Shown: one piece after another, positions 58,924 to 64,000 of the stretch
How the letters are laid out: the number at the start of each line of letters is the position of its first letter
How positions within the stretch are numbered: the stretch's first letter is position 1
Assembly: GCA_050015055.1 (NCBI GenBank)
Contig: JBEKCD010000009.1
Location: 1 to 64,000 of the forward strand
DNA: 64,000 bases
Reading direction: 5' to 3'
DNA from: JBEKCD01 sp050015055
GTDB lineage: Archaea; Thermoproteota; Bathyarchaeia; Bathyarchaeales; Bathycorpusculaceae
Translations under genes and position numbers: made by a program
Notes under the pieces: generated by a model
What the model saw: the letters and a program-made list of their open reading frames with translations, nothing else
The model's database searches: none
What the model was told of the DNA's origin: nothing

Positions 58924-60606
58924 ATGTTTGACAAGAAAAAAATCGATGAACTCAAGAAAGAACGCGAACGTTGGGAACAGACAACGTTGCCAAACTGGAT
59001 CAGACAATCCAGCGAAAGGAAAAACGAATTCCGTAACACCTCCAACATGCCCATTAAACGGTTGTACACGCCCGAAGACGTCAAAGACCTAGACTATTTG
59101 CAGGACCTAGGCTTCCCCGGGGAGTATCCTTTCCTTCGCGGTGTACACGCCACGATGTACCGTGGCCGTTTTTGGACGATGCGGCAGTTCTCAGGGTTCG
59201 GAACAGCAGAACAAACGAACAAACGTTTCAAGTACCTCCTCAAAGAAGGCGAGACGGGCCTGAGCATTGCCTTTGACTATCCGACGATAATGGGTTACGA
59301 TTCGGACCATCCCATGGGAAAAGGCGAAGTCGGCATATGTGGAGTTGCAATTTCGTCACTGAAAGACATGGAAGGTCTATTGAACGGAATTCCACTCGAC
59401 AAAGTCACCACATCCATGACAATAAACGGACCCGCAGCCATGCTGCTGGCCATGTACGTTGTGGTAGGCGACAAGCAAGGCATATCAAGAGAAAAACTCG
59501 GTGGAACAACACAAAACGACAATCTGAAAGAGTACTTCGCACAGAAGCTGTGCATATACCCGCCAAAATCCTCCGTAAAACTCACAACGGACATCATAGA
59601 GTACTGTGCGCGACACTTGCCAAGGTGGAATCCCATAAGCATAAGTGGATACCACATCAGGGAAGCAGGCGCAAACGCCGTGCAAGAACTCGCATTCACA
59701 ATTTACGATGGAATAACATACGTGGAATCCACTCTGCAGAGGGGACTGAAAGTTGATGACTTCGCCGACCGACTGTCGTTCTTCTTCGCCTCGCACAACG
59801 ACTTTTTCGAAGAACTGGCCAAGTTCAGAGCTGCCCGAAGACTTTGGGCGAGGCTGATGAAAGAACGTTTTCACGCCAAGAACCCAAGATCAATGTGGAT
59901 GCGCATGCACGTTCAGACTTCCGGATGCACGCTCACCGCACAGCAACCCCTAAACAATATTACTCGCACGACGATTCAGGCCTTGGCAGCAGTTCTGGGA
60001 GGAACACAATCATTGCACACGAATTCATTCGACGAAGCCTTAGCGCTGCCCGGCGAAGAAGCCGTCAGAGTTGCACTGAGAACACAGCAGATAATAGCCC
60101 ATGAGAGCGGAGCAACAAACACGATAGACCCGCTAGCAGGTTCATACTACGTTGAAGCTTTGACAAACGAAATGGAAGAAAAGGCCACGGAGTACATTCA
60201 GAAAGTAGATGATATGGGCGGAGCAATGGTCGCCATAGAAAAAGGGTTCTTCCAAAAGGAAATAGCCGACAGCTCCTACAAGTACCAGAAAGAAATAGAC
60301 GAGAAGAAACGGACAATAGTCGGCGTAAACAACTACCAAATCGAAAAAGAAGAATATCCGATAAAACTCTTGAGGGTAGACCCCAAGGTCGAAAAAGAAC
60401 AAGTCACCAACCTTCAGAACGTAAGAAAAACGCGAGATAACAGGAAGGCTGAAGAAATGCTTAGCAAGCTTGAGCTTTCAGCAGAAAAAGATGAAAACCT
60501 TATGCCTGCAATAATCGAAGCAGTCAAAGCCTATGCGACACTTGGCGAAATCTGCAGCGTGCTGCGGAAAGTTTATGGAGAATACAAGGAGCTAATTGTA
60601 ATTTGA
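58924..60606 (+). CDS. mcmA1: Acyl-CoA mutase large subunit (methylmalonyl-CoA mutase type)
   Basis: This catalytic subunit rearranges succinyl-CoA and methylmalonyl-CoA, or a related acyl-CoA pair, using adenosylcobalamin. The 560-residue TIM barrel shows GVHATMYRGRFWTMRQFSGFGT (about 79-100), YDSDHPMGKGEVG, SGYHIREAGANAVQELAFT (about 240-258) and GGTQSLHTNSFDEALALPGEE. The B12 domain is encoded separately by the next gene, the usual archaeal split. Residues that separate methylmalonyl-, ethylmalonyl- and 2-hydroxyisobutyryl-type mutases cannot be judged with certainty by eye, so the exact substrate is left open. First gene of a four-gene operon. Confidence 0.93.
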   Translation: MFDKKKIDELKKERERWEQTTLPNWIRQSSERKNEFRNTSNMPIKRLYTPEDVKDLDYLQDLGFPGEYPFLRGVHATMYRGRFWTMRQFSGFGTAEQTNKRFKYLLKEGETGLSIAFDYPTIMGYDSDHPMGKGEVGICGVAISSLKDMEGLLNGIPLDKVTTSMTINGPAAMLLAMYVVVGDKQGISREKLGGTTQNDNLKEYFAQKLCIYPPKSSVKLTTDIIEYCARHLPRWNPISISGYHIREAGANAVQELAFTIYDGITYVESTLQRGLKVDDFADRLSFFFASHNDFFEELAKFRAARRLWARLMKERFHAKNPRSMWMRMHVQTSGCTLTAQQPLNNITRTTIQALAAVLGGTQSLHTNSFDEALALPGEEAVRVALRTQQIIAHESGATNTIDPLAGSYYVEALTNEMEEKATEYIQKVDDMGGAMVAIEKGFFQKEIADSSYKYQKEIDEKKRTIVGVNNYQIEKEEYPIKLLRVDPKVEKEQVTNLQNVRKTRDNRKAEEMLSKLELSAEKDENLMPAIIEAVKAYATLGEICSVLRKVYGEYKELIVI

Positions 60607-60618
60607 AGAGGCGGAAAA

Positions 60619-61026
60619 ATGGAAGATGCAAGAAAGATTAGGGTTCTAATCGCGAAACCGGGCCTTGACAGTCACGACAGAGGCGCCAAAGTTATTGCGA
60701 GAGCCCTCAGAGACGCTGGCATGGAAGTGATTTACACGGGTCTCAGACAGACGCCGGAACAAATCGCTGAAACTGCCCTACAGGAAGATGTGGACGTTAT
60801 AGGCCTGAGCATTCTTTCAGGTGCCCACAAGACTCTCTTTCCGAGAATAATGGAGCTCTTGAAAAGACAAGGGTTAACGGACGTGATGGTGTTCGCCGGA
60901 GGAATAATTCCCGAAGAAGACGTGTCTGAGATGAAAAAGCTGGGAATAAGGGAAATCTTTGGGCCAGGAACCACGACCGAAGAGATAATACGGTACGTGG
61001 TGGACAACCTCCCGAAAAGAGACTAA
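60619..61026 (+). CDS. mcmA2: Acyl-CoA mutase B12-binding subunit
   Basis: The 135-residue protein is the cobalamin-binding domain. The base-off B12 motif is DSHDRGAKVIARALRDAGM (DxHxxG, about 17-35), and further motifs are GLSILSGAHKTLFP (SxL, about 57-70) and FAGGIIPEED (GG, about 93-102). GAGGCGG precedes the ATG at 60619. It starts 12 bp after the large subunit and works in complex with it. Confidence 0.95.
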   Translation: MEDARKIRVLIAKPGLDSHDRGAKVIARALRDAGMEVIYTGLRQTPEQIAETALQEDVDVIGLSILSGAHKTLFPRIMELLKRQGLTDVMVFAGGIIPEEDVSEMKKLGIREIFGPGTTTEEIIRYVVDNLPKRD

Positions 61027-61045
61027 TCCCCTACGATGTGCAGAA

Positions 61046-62008
61046 GTGTTGACCAAAACTGAAGAAATCGTACAAGGTGTTCTAAAAGGAGATCGCAGAA
61101 GCATAGCAAAAGCGATAACAATCATTGAAAACAGCATGCCTGAAGCGCAAGAACTGATTGCCCAGATTTTTCCTCACACGGGAAAAGCTCATGTCATAGG
61201 GTTGACCGGAGCTGGCGGGGCGGGAAAAAGCACGCTCATCGAGAAAATCGTCCGCGAGTACAGACGAAAGGGCAAAACGGTGGGCGTCATCGCCGTAGAT
61301 CCCACGAGTCCGTTCACTGGGGGGGCATTCTTAGGCGACCGGATTCGCATGCAGGAATTAAGCACTGACGAAGGCGTTTACATAAGAAGCATGGCAACTC
61401 GCAACTACGCGGGTGGAATATCGAAAGCAACGAAAGACGCTGCCAAGGTACTGGACGCAGCTGGAAAGGACGTGGTGATAGTCGAAACTGCCGGCGCCGG
61501 TCAATCTGAAGTTGAGATTGTCAAGGTGGCCCAAACAATAGTTGTCATGCACGCCCCCGGACTGGGAGACGAGATACAAGCGATAAAAGCGGGAATAATG
61601 GAGATAGCGGACATATTCGTGGTAAACAAGGCTGACCGAGAAAACGCAAACATGACCACAATAGACATCCAAGCGATGCTCCAGATGAGCAGCAAGAAAG
61701 GCGGATGGGAGCCGCCCGTGCTGAAAACAGTGGCGCTCACCGGCGAAGGCGTCCCAGAACTCATCGAAAAACTGGAAGAACACAGATGCTTCCTTGAAGG
61801 CGACACAGAAAGCAGGGAAAACCTGTTAAAAACCAAAGCTGAAGCTGAACTACTAGAGGCCATAAAGGAAAGAATATCCAGAGCACTGATAGACCAGCTT
61901 AAGAGAGAAGGAAAACTCGACGAACTTCTACGCGAAATCGTTGAGAAGAAAATAGATCCAACTTCCGCGGCTGAAAAACTCGTCAAGAGAGCGATTAATG
62001 ATGCCTAA
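61046..62008 (+). CDS. meaB: Mutase G-protein chaperone MeaB/ArgK family
   Basis: This GTPase gates cofactor loading and protects the mutase. The 320-residue SIMIBI GTPase shows P-loop GLTGAGGAGKSTLIEKI (about 49-65), DPTSPFTGGAFLGDRIRM near 85-102, ETAGAGQSEVEI near 140-151 (switch region), the guanine motif NKADREN near 195-201, and a C-terminal dimerisation helix. TTG at 61046 is the start. The last 11 bp overlap the adenosyltransferase gene, which indicates coupled translation. Confidence 0.95.
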   Translation: MLTKTEEIVQGVLKGDRRSIAKAITIIENSMPEAQELIAQIFPHTGKAHVIGLTGAGGAGKSTLIEKIVREYRRKGKTVGVIAVDPTSPFTGGAFLGDRIRMQELSTDEGVYIRSMATRNYAGGISKATKDAAKVLDAAGKDVVIVETAGAGQSEVEIVKVAQTIVVMHAPGLGDEIQAIKAGIMEIADIFVVNKADRENANMTTIDIQAMLQMSSKKGGWEPPVLKTVALTGEGVPELIEKLEEHRCFLEGDTESRENLLKTKAEAELLEAIKERISRALIDQLKREGKLDELLREIVEKKIDPTSAAEKLVKRAINDA

Positions 62009-62531
62009 GCTTGAGAAAGGACTCGTCCAAGTTTACACTGGGAACGGGAAAGGCAAAACGTCCGCGGCTTTGGGTCTTGCGCTCAGAGCAACGGGCAGAG
62101 GGCTTAAGGTCTACGTGATTCAGTTCATCAAGGGCGGGTTCGACTACGGCGAACTCCACGTACTGGGCAGACTTCCAAACATCACTTTGAAAGCTTTCGG
62201 AAGAGGTAAGTTCATAACGGCGAAGCCACCTGAAAAAGAAGACGTCAAACTTGCTGAAGAAGCGATCAAACTGGCAGAAGAAATCATAGAAAGCAGAGAA
62301 TACGACATCGTTGTCCTGGACGAAATCAATGTTGCCCTAGACCTGAAACTCATAAAACTTCAAGAAGTCGTGGAAATAATAAAGAAGAAACCCGAGAACG
62401 TTGAGATTGTTCTAACCGGCCGCAACGCGCCTAGAGAGATAATCGACCTTGCAGACCTTGTGACAGAGTTGAAGGAGATTAAGCATCCGTTCAGTAAGGG
62501 TTTCCAAGCTCGAAAAGGAATTGAATACTAG
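61998..62531 (+). CDS. cobO: Corrinoid adenosyltransferase (CobA/CobO type)
   Basis: The enzyme makes adenosylcobalamin from cob(I)alamin and ATP, the cofactor of the mutase in the same operon. The 177-residue protein has the modified P-loop YTGNGKGKTSAALGLALRAT (about 12-31), VYVIQFIKGG near 38-47, VVLDEINVALDL near 100-111 and LTGRNAPREIIDLADLVTE (about 138-156). ATGATG offers two possible starts (61998 or 62001). The 3' end is followed by a 172-bp spacer holding a GC motif (62686). Confidence 0.93.
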   Translation: MMPKLEKGLVQVYTGNGKGKTSAALGLALRATGRGLKVYVIQFIKGGFDYGELHVLGRLPNITLKAFGRGKFITAKPPEKEDVKLAEEAIKLAEEIIESREYDIVVLDEINVALDLKLIKLQEVVEIIKKKPENVEIVLTGRNAPREIIDLADLVTELKEIKHPFSKGFQARKGIEY

Positions 62532-62703
62532 ATTTTGCCACGACAAGACGCTTTGACTTAGATAGTTCTTCATGGCTTTATCTCTTTTCTTCGGAGGCAA
62601 GCGGGTAAATCTCCTTTGCTACATATTCAAGGTACCGCTCTTTCTCTGTTAGATTGAAGATTGTGACCGAAGCATCCCGTGTCATGCGCGCGCCACTCAA
62701 CCA

Positions 62704-63435
62704 TTATGTACTTTCAGGGAACAGTTTCCTGAAGTTATCGTGAAAGACTTTCTTTTTGACTTTCCTTGTGATGTTTGAAGCTTCAACAATTGCTATTTGA
62801 GTCGGATAACGATAGTACGGTACGTCTGACCCGAAAAGCACCCTGTCTTCGCCTATGTCCACCGCCAGTTCGATTAGGTCAGGCACCGTACCTGAAGTCT
62901 CAACATAAACATTCTCGAATCTCTCTAGCATGCTGAGGGCTCCCTCCCTGAGATGGCCAAGTATTATAAGTAGCTTTGGATATTTCGTGGCGATTTTTGA
63001 AATCAATCCGGGCGAGGAGAACCCGTCACCCGTGTGAAACAAGACAGGTAGACCCAATTCATTGACTTTCTTGAAAAAGCTATCGAAAAACGGATGATCA
63101 GGCCTAAAGCATTCCACCATTGGATGCAGCTTGAGTCCCGCCATGCCGAGGGACGCCTTCATTCGAGTCAATTCCTTCACTGCATCTTTCCGCCTTGGGT
63201 CTGCCCGCCCAAATCCCACGAGCCTTTTGGGATATTTCCTGACGGACTTTGCGATGTAATCATTCATTTCTGGATATTCGTCACCCACATTAGGATTAGG
63301 AAAGACGATAGCTCTTTCAACATTATATCGGTCGAAAAGACGGACAAGATCGGCGACGCGAATTGTCGGGTTCATGTATGGTTGCCAAGGGCCAGATTCT
63401 CCCAAATGGACGTGCGCATCACAGATTCTCGTCAA
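62704..63435 (-). CDS. Amidohydrolase-superfamily metal-dependent hydrolase
   Basis: The 243-residue protein is a TIM-barrel amidohydrolase of the amidohydro-2 type. It shows CDAHVHLGESGPW at 5-17 (HxH metal ligands), LKLHPMVECFRP near 105-116, LFHTGDG near 137-143, ILGHLREG near 160-167, and LFGSDVPYYRYP near 203-214 (catalytic Asp). Such enzymes hydrolyse or decarboxylate small carboxylates; the substrate is unknown. The gene stands alone. Confidence 0.87.
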   Translation of the reverse strand: MTRICDAHVHLGESGPWQPYMNPTIRVADLVRLFDRYNVERAIVFPNPNVGDEYPEMNDYIAKSVRKYPKRLVGFGRADPRRKDAVKELTRMKASLGMAGLKLHPMVECFRPDHPFFDSFFKKVNELGLPVLFHTGDGFSSPGLISKIATKYPKLLIILGHLREGALSMLERFENVYVETSGTVPDLIELAVDIGEDRVLFGSDVPYYRYPTQIAIVEASNITRKVKKKVFHDNFRKLFPEST

Positions 63436-63572
63436 CAGACCCCCATTTGCTCAGGCACCTGATTAATCACTGCAGATTCCATTCTTAAGCTTTTCAATAG
63501 AAAAAAACGGAAAAAATCAAGGGCTTCTGACATGCAATCTCCCACTTTTTCTTCTTCATTCCAAAAGCGCGC

Positions 63573-63671
63573 TCAAGCTCTCCCGTACTTGGCCAAGTTC
63601 TCCGTTTTGACACACTCTCCTAGAGGAGCTTCATGGTCTCCGCTAGATTGAATCGCCTTGCCCAAAACCAC
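63573..63671 (-). CDS. Possible 32-residue protein
   Basis: A GTG opens VVLGKAIQSSGDHEAPLGEC and then VKTENLAKYGRA, a protein-like sequence ended by TGA. A TATA-like TTATATATTA lies about 44-55 bp upstream on the minus strand (63715-63727). Directly after the stop comes GCGCGC (63567-63572). No family was recognised. Confidence 0.4.
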   Translation of the reverse strand: MVLGKAIQSSGDHEAPLGECVKTENLAKYGRA

Positions 63672-63762
63672 ATTACATAATACATTTTTATGAATAGGTC
63701 CGACATAACCTTTTGATAATATATAATGGTTTTCTCCCAAATTGCTTTAATAAGAGATTTTA

Positions 63763-63787
63763 GCCTCTATTAGTGCTACCTAGAGGC
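63763..63787 (+). promoter_or_regulatory. Inverted repeat before the SMC/Rad50-like gene
   Basis: GCCTCTA (63763-63769) and TAGAGGC (63781-63787) form a perfect 7-bp dyad with an 11-nt spacer, ending 10 bp before the ATG at 63798. It overlaps the expected transcription start, so an operator is likely. Confidence 0.5.
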
Positions 63788-63797
63788 AAAAACATCA

Positions 63798-64000
63798 ATG
63801 CTGGTCCAAGAGGTTATCCTTGAAAACTTCATGTCGTACGAGTATGCGAGGGTACCGTTTAGGTCTGGCGTGAATGTTATTTGCGGACCGAACGGTTCTG
63901 GAAAATCGTCGCTGTTACTCGCAATTTCCGTAGCCCTTGGACAGTCTTACACAGAGCGTTCCAGGAAACTCAGTGACCTGATACGCTGGAACAAGGAGCA
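63798..64000 (+). CDS. SMC/Rad50-like ATPase, N-terminal part (runs off the window)
   Basis: The 67 visible residues begin MLVQEVILENFMSYEYARVP and contain the P-loop CGPNGSGKSSLLLAISVALG (about 29-48). The N-terminus with the ENFMSYE aromatic/charged pattern (L-x-N-F-x-S) is typical of SMC, Rad50, RecF and related DNA-repair ATPases. The coiled coil and the rest lie beyond the end of the window, so the subfamily cannot be named. ATG 63798 is the first start after a dyad and TATA-like sequence. Confidence 0.85.
   Translation, partial: MLVQEVILENFMSYEYARVPFRSGVNVICGPNGSGKSSLLLAISVALGQSYTERSRKLSDLIRWNKE

Larger units (their letters stand above)
113..62693. repeat. Dispersed alternating GC motif, (GC)4-5, mostly intergenic
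   Basis: Runs of 8 to 10 strictly alternating G and C occur at 113-121, 1203-1210, 2931-2940, 3044-3052, 13636-13645, 13956-13963, 14014-14022, 14401-14408, 14869-14878, 16132-16139, 16819-16826, 16917-16924, 17206-17213, 17410-17417, 19169-19176, 23009-23017, 23193-23202, 23848-23856, 26619-26628, 45218-45225 and 62686-62693. Shorter 6-7 nt versions lie at 1387, 2816, 3176, 18887, 19321, 20181, 26575, 44538, 57539 and 63567. Many have an A before and a T after, giving the palindrome AGCGCGCGCT, often followed by AG. Nearly all are intergenic or in the first or last codons of small genes; none of the 8-mers is inside a long conserved gene. At about 46% GC roughly one such 8-mer would be expected by chance. 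The function is unknown. The coordinates given span the whole set. Confidence 0.85.

Overview
This window is archaeal. Coding genes include TATA-binding protein, Nop5 with fibrillarin, Trm1, archaeal THEP1, a family B DNA polymerase with a RecA-fold companion, and a tungstate-type WtpABC transporter. Promoters are TATA/BRE-like, GTG and TTG starts are frequent, and one tRNA gene appears to carry introns. The gene mix (one FtsZ, pyrophosphate-type phosphofructokinase, glucan phosphorylase, B12-dependent acyl-CoA mutase, secreted dockerin proteins, very few mobile elements) suggests a mesophilic or moderately thermophilic member of the Bathyarchaeia/TACK side. That placement is inference; no rRNA gene is present.

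Layout. 0-13 kb holds housekeeping genes: PPi-PFK, two tRNAs, IleRS, PyrD-PyrK, Nop5-fibrillarin, a COG1395 regulator, RNase HII and THEP1. 13.7-23 kb is a loose zone of very small genes (zinc ribbons, small membrane proteins), Trm1, a double ParB-like protein, a dockerin remnant, several short repeats and many copies of an alternating GC motif. 23-31 kb holds TBP, a glucan phosphorylase, an orphan ribbon-helix-helix gene, a secreted beta-helix/dockerin protein, a decayed integrase, MetRS and a PHP protein. 31-41 kb holds FtsZ with an upstream ribbon-helix-helix regulator, a tRNA methylthiotransferase, MazG, an AF1577-type radical SAM enzyme, an MFS carrier, a prenyl synthase, a divergent PadR pair and NAPRTase. 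41-44.4 kb is a compact three-gene cassette: a RecA fold without Walker A, a small helical protein, and an atypical PolB. 44.6-51.3 kb holds a ModE-like regulator and a molybdate/tungstate operon bracketed by secreted proteins with sulfite-oxidase-like (SUOX) fold domains. 51.5-58.8 kb holds a HAD phosphatase, two thiolase/DUF35 pairs, a third SUOX-like gene and a type III PKS/HMG-CoA-synthase-like protein. 58.9-62.5 kb is a methylmalonyl-CoA-mutase-type operon with its G-protein chaperone and an adenosyltransferase. The window ends inside an SMC/Rad50-type ATPase.

How the parts fit. Glucan phosphorylase and PPi-PFK point to storage-glucan use through a reversible glycolysis. The thiolases, DUF35 proteins, mutase, MeaB and CobO point to acyl-CoA interconversion. 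The Wtp operon, its regulator and the SUOX-like surface proteins point to tungsten or molybdenum acquisition; three SUOX-like transcription units share a 24-bp promoter box.

The most unusual signals are: (1) at least 21 runs of 8-10 alternating G and C, all outside or at the edges of genes; (2) the RecA-like/PolB cassette, which resembles a mutasome; (3) the SUOX-fold surface proteins with their shared promoter box; (4) a small gene with its own promoter interrupted by an in-frame TAG; (5) a cluster of hairpins upstream of nop5; and (6) two condensing-enzyme homologues that have lost the catalytic cysteine. All counts and alignments were made by eye.
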